From Kordiimonadaceae bacterium (GTDB lineage Bacteria; Pseudomonadota; Alphaproteobacteria; Sphingomonadales; Kordiimonadaceae), in NCBI GenBank assembly GCA_017640725.1, contig JAEPQB010000001.1:1984001-2048000 (forward strand): a DNA stretch of 64,000 bases, in the 5' to 3' direction. The translations under genes and the position numbers were made by a program. A model generated the notes under the pieces. That model was given only the letters and a program-made list of their open reading frames with translations, was not told the DNA's origin and made no database searches. Of the stretch, positions 36,204 through 44,946 are shown piece after piece. How positions within the stretch are numbered: the stretch's first letter is position 1; each line of letters starts with the position of its first letter.

Positions 36204-37337
36204 CTAGGCGTCCAGGGAATCTTGGAGAACGGCCTTGATAATTTCAAGGTCTACACCTCTATGCATTGCCGCAGTGCCGATACCACCCAAAATGAAACCA
36301 ATGGTGCCAGCTTCGACTTTTTTGTCTTTCCCCATATGCGCAAGAAGGTCTTCTGCTGAGCAAGCGAGGCCAATATCGCCAGCGGATGTTCTCATGCCGA
36401 CACTGTCAAAATGCTCTTTAACTCGCACATGTTCGTTTGGCGACGCTAGCCCCAGCCGGACTGACGCATCAAGCGCTATGACCATGCCTATCGCGACGGC
36501 TTCACCGTGCAACAGTTTGCCTGAATAGCCACATTCAGCCTCAAGCGCGTGCCCAAATGTATGACCCAGATTGAGAAGTGCCCGCTTTCCCGCTTCGCGC
36601 TCATCTTCTGCAACGACACGGGCTTTGGCGCGGCAGGAATGTGCAATTGCGTTTGTACGCAAAACCTGGGTTTCTTCGCTGTTGGCGTCTGAAACAATGT
36701 CTGCGCCATTATCTTCCAACCATGCGAAAAACTCAGGGTCATCTATGACACCGTATTTTACGACTTCCGCATAACCGGCGAGTAGTTCCCGTCGAGGCAG
36801 AGTATTCAGGGTGTTGGTGTCAATCAGCACGGCTTTGGGCTGGTAGAATGCGCCGACCAGGTTTTTGCCATGCGCTGTGTTGATACCTGTTTTGCCGCCA
36901 ACCGAACTGTCCACCTGCGAAAGCAGGGTGGTTGGGATCTGCACAAAATCAATACCGCGCAAAATGGTGGATGCGGCAAAGCCGGCCAAGTCGCCGATGA
37001 CACCCCCGCCAAACGCAACAAGGACGTCAGAACGTTCGATGCCGGTTCCCAGAATATCACCAACCAGGCGCTCCAGAACGGAGAAGCTCTTGCTGGTCTC
37101 GCCTGGTTCCTGAACGAACCAGTGGCTTTCTATGTTACTCGCCGCCAGAGCTGTTTTCAGTGTGTCGCCGTGATGCGCGATGACATTTTTCTCGCTGACG
37201 ACAAAAACACGTCTGTTCTTGATAAAAGGAAGCAGAATTTCGCCAGCGCGATCAAGCAAGCCAGCGCCAATGTGAATATCATAAGCGCGCTCGCCCAGCG
37301 CGACGGCCACTTTACTGGCTGGCGTGGCATCAGACAT
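36204..37337 (-). CDS. aroB: 3-dehydroquinate synthase
   Basis: This 377-aa NAD- and metal-dependent enzyme makes 3-dehydroquinate from DAHP in the shikimate pathway. Motifs include FGGGVIGDLAGFAAS, RGIDFVQIPTTLLSQVDSSVGGKTG, KNLVGAFYQP and NLGHTFGHALE with metal His residues. The start overlaps the aroK end by 8 bp, giving the usual aroK-aroB operon order. Length is normal. Confidence 0.95.
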   Translation of the reverse strand: MSDATPASKVAVALGERAYDIHIGAGLLDRAGEILLPFIKNRRVFVVSEKNVIAHHGDTLKTALAASNIESHWFVQEPGETSKSFSVLERLVGDILGTGIERSDVLVAFGGGVIGDLAGFAASTILRGIDFVQIPTTLLSQVDSSVGGKTGINTAHGKNLVGAFYQPKAVLIDTNTLNTLPRRELLAGYAEVVKYGVIDDPEFFAWLEDNGADIVSDANSEETQVLRTNAIAHSCRAKARVVAEDEREAGKRALLNLGHTFGHALEAECGYSGKLLHGEAVAIGMVIALDASVRLGLASPNEHVRVKEHFDSVGMRTSAGDIGLACSAEDLLAHMGKDKKVEAGTIGFILGGIGTAAMHRGVDLEIIKAVLQDSLDA

Positions 37338-37914
37338 TGACTAAGTCTCTTTGTTCTAAGGCTGCAATGATGGCGTCAACAACTTCATCGTGCGGACCAT
37401 CAGATGACTGAATATGAATGTCGGCCTCCGCATAGATTGGACCCCGCTCTTGAAGCAATTTCTTCAAAATATCTTCCGGGTCACCGTTTTTGAGAAGCGG
37501 ACGTGTGTCGCGTCGGCCGGTGCGCTCAACAAGGACTTGAAGCGTAGCGTCCAGCCATATCGTGATGGCTTCGCTCTTCATCAATTCTCTGGTTTCGTCA
37601 TTTATGAATGCACCACCACCGGTTGCCAGCACGCGGGAAGGTCCGCCCATAAGCCTTGCAATGACACGGCGCTCGCCAGCACGAAAATACTCTTCGCCGT
37701 AGGTTTCAAATATTTCACCCACGGACATTTGAGCAGCCTTTTCTATCTCGAAATCAGAGTCAGCAAACTCCAGTCCCAGCTTTTTGGCTAGTCGACGCCC
37801 TACAGTGGTTTTGCCAGCTCCCATCAAACCAACAAGCACAATTGTCTTGTCAGATTTGGGGCTGGCGGTATCCGCTTTCAGGCCTGCTTCATTTTCGTGT
37901 GCGGTCATGGACAT
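37330..37914 (-). CDS. aroK: Shikimate kinase
   Basis: This 194-aa kinase phosphorylates shikimate with ATP. It shows Walker A GLMGAGKTTVGRRLA, the shikimate-binding DSDFEIEKAA, the RVLATGGGAF block and the lid RRDTRPLL. The N-terminal ~18 residues are an extension before the core. Two ATGs are possible (37914 and 37908). It is first in the aroK-aroB operon. 219 bp without another gene separate it from the divergent small membrane protein. Confidence 0.94.
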   Translation of the reverse strand: MSMTAHENEAGLKADTASPKSDKTIVLVGLMGAGKTTVGRRLAKKLGLEFADSDFEIEKAAQMSVGEIFETYGEEYFRAGERRVIARLMGGPSRVLATGGGAFINDETRELMKSEAITIWLDATLQVLVERTGRRDTRPLLKNGDPEDILKKLLQERGPIYAEADIHIQSSDGPHDEVVDAIIAALEQRDLVNV

Positions 37915-38133
37915 ACGCTCACTTACTAGCAGAGTGTGGTGCGCTTAAAAGCTTTTTCGACAGCAATCTAAGAATTACAGCTCATTGCACCACAATTTGG
38001 ACACCAATTGAGGAGATATTATCCATGTGCGGCGACAGAATAAGCTTTTTGCTTGCTGGACTTGGATGTCTGCGCCGCCTATAACCTCATTAGCTTTGAG
38101 AGTATGTAACAGAGTCGTCAAGGAACATCCTGA

Positions 38134-38274
38134 ATGTCAAAAGTGACACAGATTATTATTGCCGCTGCTGCCCTCGCAATCGTAGGGGGTGGCGTGTTTT
38201 TGATGACGTGGGATATTCCGGCGCCATCTGAAAAAGTAACAAAGACATTGAGCAACGATCGCTTTCCTTCTTAA
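38134..38274 (+). CDS. Small single-pass membrane protein (46 aa)
   Basis: This short protein has one N-terminal transmembrane helix (about residues 5-25, QIIIAAAALAIVGGGVFLM) followed by WDIPAPSEKVTKTLSNDRFP. The pattern of a TM helix plus W(D/N)IPAP and NDRFP occurs in conserved small proteins of alphaproteobacteria. Their function is unknown to me. AAGGA lies 8 bases before the ATG. It ends two bases before the next gene. Confidence 0.8.
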   Translation: MSKVTQIIIAAAALAIVGGGVFLMTWDIPAPSEKVTKTLSNDRFPS

Positions 38275-38276
38275 TT

Positions 38277-40433
38277 ATGCAATTTAGCCGCCTGCAATTT
38301 ACCGCGTTTCTCAGTCTAATATTGGCTGCCAGTTTTGGTGCACACGCGGCACAGGAAGAAGAGCAGCAGCCTGAGCAGACAGCCGAAGAAACCGAGGCGG
38401 TGGTTGAGTCTTCTTCGGCTCCAGCAACCGAAAAACCTGCTCGCAGGACGATATATTTTGTTGGTCCAAAAGTCGCTTTGGAGCGCCAGCAAGGTCCAAG
38501 CATTGGTCAGCCGCAATCCATATTGCCTCGACCCCTTATTCGCCCTGGGTCAGTGGAAATTCCCGAACCTCAAGCCGAGGAAGTAAACCCGGTTGAAGAC
38601 CTGTTGGATGAGCAAGCTCAAAGCTTGGCTGAGCTTCAGGAACTGCCTGGCGATACCAATCTGGAACAAACCCCTGATGGCGACGATTCTCAGAGCGAAC
38701 CCTCTGATGTCCAGCCATTTGACCCGTACGCGCCCAATATCAATACAGACGCATTTGATGAAGGCGTTCTGGAGCAGATCGACCCGTCCGGCATCGCCGT
38801 TGAATTGGGTGATGGCTCGATAGAGACTGTATGGCAAGGTTATGACCGCAGCGACATAATCGCGTTTCTAAATCAGTTGAGCCAGCCCAGCCTTTCGCCG
38901 ACATTGGCCCGGTTTGCTTCTTCGATTGCGGCGTCGCGCTTTGATGTCCCGGAGCCGGCCAATGATCAGTCAGTCCACCAGTTCATCGCAGCCCGCCTCG
39001 GCGTATTTGAAGCGCAAGCCAATCGGGAAGCCTACGTCGGGTTGATTGAGCTGTTGCCAGAAGATTTTGACTGGTCTGCGCTTGCCCACCATTTCGCCCG
39101 TGCCAATCTGTTGAAGGGCGAACTCACTGACGCTTGTCAGATTGCTAACGCACGCCGCGCTAATGATCTTGACCCTTACTGGGCACGCCTGTCCACATTC
39201 TGCATGGCGGCCTCTGGCAATCGCAGCGGTGTGGACTTTCAGCTGGGCATCTTAGAAGAAACCACTGAGGTTGATCAGGTGTTTTACCAGTTGATTGACC
39301 AAATTTTGGTTGAAGCCGAGCAGCCTCCAGGAACAGTTTTGCCGCCGGTGGTAGAGCTTGAGGACCCGCTTTCAGCAGATATCCTGACTGCCTCCATGGC
39401 GCGGTTGGCTCGCGTGACAGCCGGCAGTATTGACGTATCCGGAGTTAATCCGCTCGCGGTGCCGTTGCTGCTTGAAAATGCGTTGCTGCCTCGCGCTCCG
39501 CACAGCACGCTCGTCGCATATTTAATGGCGCGGGGTGTTGCCAACCCTGACAGTGTGGCCCGGTTTATTTCTGCCGCTGAATTTTCGGATGATGAAAAAG
39601 CCTCCTTGGACGCTTGGCTGAAATCACAAGGTAACGAAGAACAAAAAGGTGACGGTGATGCAACACTGACCGCTTCCATTGAACAAGCCATGCCAATAGA
39701 GAGTGATTTGCTGCAGTCACTGCTGCTTCAGACTACCGCCACCAACGCGGACACAGCCGCTTTGGCGCTCCAGCAGTATTGGCAGATTGCAGGACAGAGA
39801 AACCTTAGGCCTGCGGTGGCCTCCGTTGTCAGTAAAGTGGCAACCCTGCCCAATGTTGAGGCCTATCTGAAGGGCGCGACTTCTGCGGCGATTGTGGCCA
39901 GAGCGGCTTACCTTTCTGGCGACCTGGATCTTGCAGCAGCGTGGGCGCGGAAATTGCGCATCAGTGTTGCTGGGGAAGACGCTGATGTTGACGCCGCACT
40001 GGTTGGACTCATTCCTCTCATCGAAGCCGAAAAGTGGAGCCAATCAGAAACAAGTTTATCCAACCTGCCGCTCTGGTGGTCAGTTCGGTCTTCTTCGCCT
40101 GAGGGATTCAGACAGGCAAATTTGCTGTTTACGATCCAAGAGGCCTTCGACAAACCGGTCGGTGATGGTTTATGGGCCGCTGTTGGGTCTGGCCCTGTTT
40201 TGCTGGAAGGTGGGTCTGTCTCGCCAGCCGTTTGGCGAGAATTTCTTACCAACATGAACGAGCAAGATCCTGTTGGTGCGTTGACAAGTTTTTACCGTAT
40301 TATGTCTGAGGTTGCGCCGGGTGATCTCCCACCAGCTATGGCGGGCACACTGGTTGCAGGTTTGCGCCAGCTGGGTTTTGAAGAAACCGCGCGCGCCTTT
40401 GCACTCGAAATTCTTATCAGTCAGAAGATTTAG
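38277..40433 (+). CDS. Secreted conserved hypothetical protein with helical repeats
   Basis: This 718-aa protein has a signal peptide (about residues 1-24, ending SFGAHA). A long acidic, Pro/Gln/Glu-rich linker runs to about residue 145, and a predicted all-helical, TPR-like region covers the remainder (e.g. ALAHHFARANLLKGELTDA and AAIVARAAYLSGDLDLAAAW). The linker suggests tethering across the periplasm. I know no function for the family. It lies between a small membrane protein and xerD, in the same direction and 5 bp from xerD, so it is probably co-transcribed. No clear ribosome-binding site precedes it. Confidence 0.8.
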   Translation: MQFSRLQFTAFLSLILAASFGAHAAQEEEQQPEQTAEETEAVVESSSAPATEKPARRTIYFVGPKVALERQQGPSIGQPQSILPRPLIRPGSVEIPEPQAEEVNPVEDLLDEQAQSLAELQELPGDTNLEQTPDGDDSQSEPSDVQPFDPYAPNINTDAFDEGVLEQIDPSGIAVELGDGSIETVWQGYDRSDIIAFLNQLSQPSLSPTLARFASSIAASRFDVPEPANDQSVHQFIAARLGVFEAQANREAYVGLIELLPEDFDWSALAHHFARANLLKGELTDACQIANARRANDLDPYWARLSTFCMAASGNRSGVDFQLGILEETTEVDQVFYQLIDQILVEAEQPPGTVLPPVVELEDPLSADILTASMARLARVTAGSIDVSGVNPLAVPLLLENALLPRAPHSTLVAYLMARGVANPDSVARFISAAEFSDDEKASLDAWLKSQGNEEQKGDGDATLTASIEQAMPIESDLLQSLLLQTTATNADTAALALQQYWQIAGQRNLRPAVASVVSKVATLPNVEAYLKGATSAAIVARAAYLSGDLDLAAAWARKLRISVAGEDADVDAALVGLIPLIEAEKWSQSETSLSNLPLWWSVRSSSPEGFRQANLLFTIQEAFDKPVGDGLWAAVGSGPVLLEGGSVSPAVWREFLTNMNEQDPVGALTSFYRIMSEVAPGDLPPAMAGTLVAGLRQLGFEETARAFALEILISQKI

Positions 40434-40438
40434 GTGTC

Positions 40439-41359
40439 ATGAAAGACCAACAGCTCGTCGATCAGTTTCTGGAAATGCTGGCCGCCGAGCGAGGCAGGGC
40501 TGAAAACAGCCTGGCCGCGTATCGCCGTGATATTGAGCACTTTCTTGCCAATTCGGATGCAGGTTTGTTGGCGACAACGTCGGAAACAATCCGATCCTAT
40601 TTGGCAGCCCTTCATAAAGAAGGACTGAAGGCGTCAACAGTGGCCCGCCGCCTTTCCGCAATCAGGCAGATGTTTCTTTTCCTTTACCGGGAAGGATTAC
40701 GCGACGACAACCCCGCGAAAAACATCGAAAGTCCTCGCCAGCCAGTGAAATTGCCAAAAACACTGTCTGACTCCGAGGTCGAGCAATTGCTCGATACTGC
40801 CGAGATGAAAACGCAGCGCGGAAAACTAAAAGCGCTGCGCGCTCACGCCCTTTTGGAAACCCTTTATGCAACGGGCCTGCGGATCAGCGAACTTGTCAGT
40901 CTTCCGCGCCGGTCTGTCGGCCCGGACACCAACATGATATTGGTGCGCGGTAAAGGCGGACGAGAACGCATGGTGCCCCTTGGTGACAAAGCGCGCATGG
41001 CACTGACCGCATATTTGCAGGCGCTCCATGTCAAGGAAGCGCAAAAGGGCACAAAAAGCCCGGCCGGCGCGCATTATTTATTCCCTTCTCGTGGTGCAAA
41101 GGGCCATTTGACTAGGCGACGGGCTGGGCAACTTATCAAGAAACTTGCCGTTGACGCGGGCCTCGATCCAAAAACTGTGAGCCCTCACAAACTCAGACAT
41201 GCCTTTGCGACCCACCTTTTGTCTAACGGGGCCGACCTGCGCGCTGTCCAGCAAATGTTGGGTCATGCAGATATTTCAACCACGCAAATCTATACGCATG
41301 TGCTCGATGAACGCTTGAAATCACTGGTTCTTGAAAAGCATCCTTTAGCCAAGGGTTAA
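40439..41359 (+). CDS. xerD: Site-specific tyrosine recombinase XerD
   Basis: This 306-aa recombinase resolves chromosome dimers at dif with XerC and FtsK. It has the N-terminal SAM-like core-binding domain and the C-terminal catalytic domain, in which GLRISELVSL (Arg), GKGGRERMVP, SPHKLRHAFATHLL (His, Arg), LGHADISTTQIYTHV (His) and Tyr285 are intact. I call it XerD, not a phage integrase, from its length, its sequence, and its place near aroK/aroB and accA, which is conserved. Confidence 0.9.
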   Translation: MKDQQLVDQFLEMLAAERGRAENSLAAYRRDIEHFLANSDAGLLATTSETIRSYLAALHKEGLKASTVARRLSAIRQMFLFLYREGLRDDNPAKNIESPRQPVKLPKTLSDSEVEQLLDTAEMKTQRGKLKALRAHALLETLYATGLRISELVSLPRRSVGPDTNMILVRGKGGRERMVPLGDKARMALTAYLQALHVKEAQKGTKSPAGAHYLFPSRGAKGHLTRRRAGQLIKKLAVDAGLDPKTVSPHKLRHAFATHLLSNGADLRAVQQMLGHADISTTQIYTHVLDERLKSLVLEKHPLAKG

Positions 41360-41559
41360 GTCGCTTCTGACGGCTTTTCTTGCAAAAACAGGTCTCAAGG
41401 CTTACATCTTTCCTATGATGGAAAGATTGGGACCCGCATTTAAACGCAGCATACAGTTTGGCTTGACAAGCCAGCGCCAAATGATGAATTTGCGCGCCAA
41501 AGAATGCCATGGTTTGTTGACCAATGGCGGATGAACAAGTCACGCAGAAAGAGACGCCC

Positions 41560-42519
41560 ATGATGACATTTCTTGAGTTTGAGAAACCAATCGCTGAGCT
41601 TGAAGGCAAGATCAGGGAACTCAGAAGTTTCTCCGGTGGTAGTGGCGATGTTGATATTTCTGTAGAGGTTGGGCAACTGGAGACAAAGCTCGGCAAGCTG
41701 CTGAAAGACACTTACGCAGGTCTGTCGCCAAGCCAGAAGATTCAGGTTGCCCGTCATCCAGAGCGCCCACATTTTGGCGACATAGTGGACCATCTGTTTG
41801 AAGATTTTACACCCCTTGGCGGTGATCGCGCTTTTGGGGAAGATGCTGCGCTGCTCGGTGGGCTGGCTCGTTTTCGCGGTGAAGCCTGTGTCGTTATGGG
41901 CCATGAAAAGGGCTCCGACACAGAAAGCCGCTTGAAGCACAATTTTGGCATGGCTCGACCAGAAGGCTACCGTAAAGCCATTCGCCTCATGGATATGGCC
42001 GATCGGTTCGGCCTGCCTGTTCTGACGCTTGTTGATACGTCCGGTGCCTACCCGGGTGTGGGGGCCGAGGAACGCGGTCAGGCGGAAGCTATTGCACGCT
42101 CTACAGACAAGTGCCTGGCGGTGGAAACGCCGATTGTGACTTGCATTGTAGGTGAAGGCGGTTCGGGTGGCGCCGTTGCTATTGCAGCGGCTAATCACGT
42201 TATGATGATGGAACACGCGATCTATTCAGTGATTTCGCCAGAAGGCTGTGCCTCCATTCTTTGGCGGACCAATGAAAAGGCGGAAGATGCCGCGAATGCG
42301 CTCAAGATTACGGCTCAGGACCTGCTGAAGCTTGGTGTGATTGATGGCATTGTGCCGGAGCCACTGGGTGGTGCCCACCGCGACCGGGAGCGGGCTATGA
42401 ATGTTCTTGGTGATAATATGGAAGGTGCGCTGCGCGATATGGCAGGTCTTGATGGTGCCCGTCTTAAAGAGCTGCGACGCGAAAAATTCCTGGCGATTGG
42501 TGACAAAGGCATCGCCTAA
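41560..42519 (+). CDS. accA: Acetyl-CoA carboxylase carboxyltransferase subunit alpha
   Basis: This 319-aa subunit pairs with AccD to transfer carboxyl from biotin to acetyl-CoA, the first step of fatty-acid synthesis. It starts MMTFLEFEKPIAELEGKI, as usual, and contains the ALLGGLARFRGEACVVMGHEKG block, the VDTSGAYPGVGAEERGQAEA oxyanion region and EGGSGGAVAIAAA. An upstream in-frame ATG at 41524 would add 12 residues not found in the family. It ends 24 bp before a strong terminator. Confidence 0.95.
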   Translation: MMTFLEFEKPIAELEGKIRELRSFSGGSGDVDISVEVGQLETKLGKLLKDTYAGLSPSQKIQVARHPERPHFGDIVDHLFEDFTPLGGDRAFGEDAALLGGLARFRGEACVVMGHEKGSDTESRLKHNFGMARPEGYRKAIRLMDMADRFGLPVLTLVDTSGAYPGVGAEERGQAEAIARSTDKCLAVETPIVTCIVGEGGSGGAVAIAAANHVMMMEHAIYSVISPEGCASILWRTNEKAEDAANALKITAQDLLKLGVIDGIVPEPLGGAHRDRERAMNVLGDNMEGALRDMAGLDGARLKELRREKFLAIGDKGIA

Positions 42520-42543
42520 ATTGATCTCCTAATGATCTCCTCA

Positions 42544-42568
42544 AGAGCGGCATCTGCCGCTCTTTTTA
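42544..42568 (+). terminator. Terminator after accA
   Basis: AGAGCGGCA and TGCCGCTCT form a perfect 9-bp stem around a TC loop, followed by TTTTTATTT. Confidence 0.9.
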
Positions 42569-42582
42569 TTTGTGTAAAACTC

Positions 42583-42720
42583 TTGACACATTTTTCTGCT
42601 AGCTTGTCGGTTATCGGACGGGCCGAGACTGCGAATCGCCGCTTTTTCAGGGCTTTTTGCTCGCAGTCTCAAATATCCCATGGTTAATGGAATTCGAGTC
42701 TTTGATTCGTTAACCATGTA
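42583..42720 (+). other. Structured 5' region upstream of nrdA: two inverted repeats, possible small RNA
   Basis: The 517-bp gap between accA and nrdA holds no credible gene. After the accA terminator comes a TTGACA (42583-42588). A perfect 10-bp inverted repeat, GAGACTGCGA (42625-42634) with TCGCAGTCTC (42661-42670), follows. A second repeat, CATGGTTAA (42679-42687) with TTAACCATG (42710-42718), is extended inward by GAAT/ATTC. They could be RNA hairpins or paired protein sites. No clear -10 box goes with the TTGACA. The second half of the gap (42770-43036) is AT-rich with no element I can name. Confidence 0.4.
42680..42717. promoter_or_regulatory. Inverted CtrA-type half-sites enclosing two CcrM (GANTC) sites, nrdA promoter region
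   Basis: ATGGTTAA (42680-42687) and TTAACCAT (42710-42717) are inverted copies of the 8-mer half-site associated with CtrA in Caulobacter. Between them are GAGTC (42696-42700) and GATTC (42704-42708), both GANTC, the CcrM methylation target. The NrdR boxes begin four bases further on. This suggests cell-cycle control of nrdA. It is inferred from motifs alone. Confidence 0.45.
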
Positions 42721-42768
42721 ACACCATATATTGTGGGCCTTTAAAAGTTTCTCCACTTTATCTTGACG
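42721..42768. promoter_or_regulatory. Pair of NrdR boxes upstream of nrdA
   Basis: Box 1, ACACCATATATTGTGG (42721-42736), is close to the palindromic NrdR consensus ACACWATATATWGTGT. Box 2, starting at 42753 (CCACTTTATCTTGACG), matches about 10 of 16. The boxes are 32 bp apart, three helical turns, the usual spacing. NrdR, an ATP/dATP-sensing repressor, would shut off nrdA when dATP is high. Confidence 0.75.
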
Positions 42769-43036
42769 AGAAGCGTCATTCGCCCTTATCCTGTTTCACA
42801 CAACAAACGAAGCAAGTACCAAACGGGGGACATCGGGAGGGCAGCTTCGTAAACTATTGAAAATAAAGAAAAAGTTGATTTTGTTCGACTTTTGTTCTCC
42901 AATCGGGCTACATTGATGAGTTTCCCGAAACGGAGAAGGAGTCTGCGGTTCAGGTTTTCGGGGTGTTTAACCGCATGAACAAGGTCAGTAAATCAGGGTC
43001 TGGAAATCGGGGCGGACTAGGGAGTAAGAGGCAAAA

Positions 43037-44869
43037 ATGTTTGAAGTAACCCATTTCGAACGTGGTGGCGCGGTAGAAATTGACCGCAGTAAAGACGACC
43101 TGCTCACTGAATTTGGTAAAGAGACACTCACGGATCGCTATTTGATGCCTGGTGAGAGCTACCAGGATTTGTTTGCGCGTGTAGCCGCTTTTTACGGCGA
43201 TGACGCTGCACACTCTCAGCGGCTGTATGATTATATTTCAAAATTGTGGTTTATGCCGGCGACACCAGTTTTGTCGAACGGTGGCACCAATCGCGGTTTG
43301 CCGATCAGCTGCTTTTTGAACGAAGCACAAGACAAACTGAATTCCATTGTTGACCTGTGGACCGAGAATGTTTGGCTCGCGTCCAAAGGTGGTGGCATTG
43401 GTTCCTATTGGGGCAACTTGCGCTCTATTGGTGAGACTGTTGGCGGTGTTGGTAAAACCAGCGGCATCATTCCTTTTGTGCGGGTGATGGACAGTTTGAC
43501 GCTCGCGATCTCTCAAGGCTCTTTGCGTCGTGGGTCTGCGGCGATTTATCTGCCAGTGAGCCACCCGGAAATCGAGGAATTTGCAGAGCTTCGCCGCCCA
43601 ACTGGTGGTGACCCAAACCGCAAAACACCAAACCTTCACCATGGTGTATTGATCTCTGACGCCTTCATGCGTGCCGTGGAAGCAGACGAAGATTGGGCGC
43701 TAACAAGCCCGAAAGACAACCATGTTGTGCGTACAGTGTCAGCTCGTGCGCTTTGGATACGCCTGCTGACCGCGCGTGTTGAAACGGGTGAGCCATATTT
43801 CATCTTCTCAGACACTGTAAACAACCAGATGCCGGAGCATCACAAGCTGGCTGGCCTGACGGTTAAAACATCAAACCTGTGTGCAGAAATCACCCTGCCA
43901 ACTGGTCTCGATCATTTGGGTAACGAGCGCACAGCGGTGTGCTGTCTCTCAAGCCTGAACCTTGAGCACTATAAAGAATGGAAAGACGACAAGGATTTCA
44001 TCCCTGACGTTATGCGCTTCCTTGATAATGTGCTTCAGGACTTTATCGACCGGGCGCCAAACGAAATGGCAAAGGCGCGCTATTCGGCAATGCGTGAGCG
44101 GTCTGTTGGCCTGGGCGTGATGGGTTTCCACAGTTTCTTGCAGGATAATATGATCCCGTTTGAAAGCAGCATGGCCAAATCTTGGAACTTCAATATCTTC
44201 AAACATATTGAAAAAGAAGTGAACCGTGCCTCTGAGGCGCTCGCGTTTGAGCGCGGCCCATGTCCGGACGCGGCCGATTATGGCATGATGGAGCGTTTCT
44301 CCAACAAAACAGCGATTGCGCCGACGGCATCAATTTCCACCATTTGCGGTGGTGCAAGCCCAGGCATTGAGCCGATTGCAGCCAATAGCTACAACCAGAA
44401 AACCCTGTCTGGAAACTTCATCGTGCGTAACCGTGCACTGACCCGCCTTCTTGAAGAGAAGGGCCAGAACACAGAAGAGGTTTGGACCTCTATCACTGTG
44501 AATGAAGGATCTGTCCAGCATCTGGACTTCCTGGACCAGCATGAAAAAGACGTGTTTAAAACCGCGTTTGAGCTGGATCAGCGCTGGGTGGTTGAGCTTG
44601 CAGCTGACCGTGCGCCGCACGTAAGCCAGGCGCAGTCGGTCAACATCTTCTTGCCAGCAGATGTGCATAAGCGCGACCTGCACCAGATCCATTATCAGGC
44701 CTGGAAGAAGGGTTTGAAGAGCCTTTATTACTGCCGGTCCAAGTCGATCCAGCGCGCCGAAGTTGTGGCGACCGGATCAACAAAAGCCAGTAAAGAAGAG
44801 CAAGAGCGTCAGCTTGAGCTCATGGCGGCCAACACCACAGACTATGAAGAATGTCTGGCCTGCCAATAG
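43037..44869 (+). CDS. nrdA: Class I ribonucleotide reductase, catalytic subunit
   Basis: This 610-aa alpha subunit makes deoxyribonucleoside diphosphates. Conserved parts are the ATPVLSNGGTNRGLPISCF block with the redox Cys, the glycine-rich ASKGGGIGSYWG, the NLCAEITLP radical-site Cys region, the tyrosine pair in SLYYCRSKS and the C-terminal ECLACQ CxxC. The usual N-terminal ATP-cone (about 90 residues) is absent, so dATP cannot inhibit overall activity by that route. AGAGG precedes the ATG. It has its own regulatory region and terminator. nrdB lies 2.3 kb away. Confidence 0.95.
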   Translation: MFEVTHFERGGAVEIDRSKDDLLTEFGKETLTDRYLMPGESYQDLFARVAAFYGDDAAHSQRLYDYISKLWFMPATPVLSNGGTNRGLPISCFLNEAQDKLNSIVDLWTENVWLASKGGGIGSYWGNLRSIGETVGGVGKTSGIIPFVRVMDSLTLAISQGSLRRGSAAIYLPVSHPEIEEFAELRRPTGGDPNRKTPNLHHGVLISDAFMRAVEADEDWALTSPKDNHVVRTVSARALWIRLLTARVETGEPYFIFSDTVNNQMPEHHKLAGLTVKTSNLCAEITLPTGLDHLGNERTAVCCLSSLNLEHYKEWKDDKDFIPDVMRFLDNVLQDFIDRAPNEMAKARYSAMRERSVGLGVMGFHSFLQDNMIPFESSMAKSWNFNIFKHIEKEVNRASEALAFERGPCPDAADYGMMERFSNKTAIAPTASISTICGGASPGIEPIAANSYNQKTLSGNFIVRNRALTRLLEEKGQNTEEVWTSITVNEGSVQHLDFLDQHEKDVFKTAFELDQRWVVELAADRAPHVSQAQSVNIFLPADVHKRDLHQIHYQAWKKGLKSLYYCRSKSIQRAEVVATGSTKASKEEQERQLELMAANTTDYEECLACQ

Positions 44870-44895
44870 ACGCAAAAGTTTCGTTTTGAGTACCG

Positions 44896-44921
44896 AAAAG
44901 GCCCGCACTGCGGGCCTTTTT
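44896..44921. terminator. Terminator between nrdA and the opposing amino-acid operon
   Basis: AAAAGGCCCGC (44896-44906) and GCGGGCCTTTT (44910-44920) form a perfect 11-bp stem with an ACT loop. An A-run and a T-run flank it, so it can serve both convergent transcripts. Confidence 0.9.
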
Positions 44922-44946
44922 ATTTGGGCAGAGACAACATTCAGGT

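Noticed and set aside
40439-41359. Tyrosine recombinase as a phage or island integrase linked to the tRNA-Phe repeats
   Set aside because: It is 35 kb away, lies in the conserved aroK-xerD-accA context, and has XerD length and motifs.
42541-42756. A 71-residue minus-strand frame between accA and nrdA
   Set aside because: It runs through a terminator, two inverted repeats and NrdR boxes, so it is not a likely gene.
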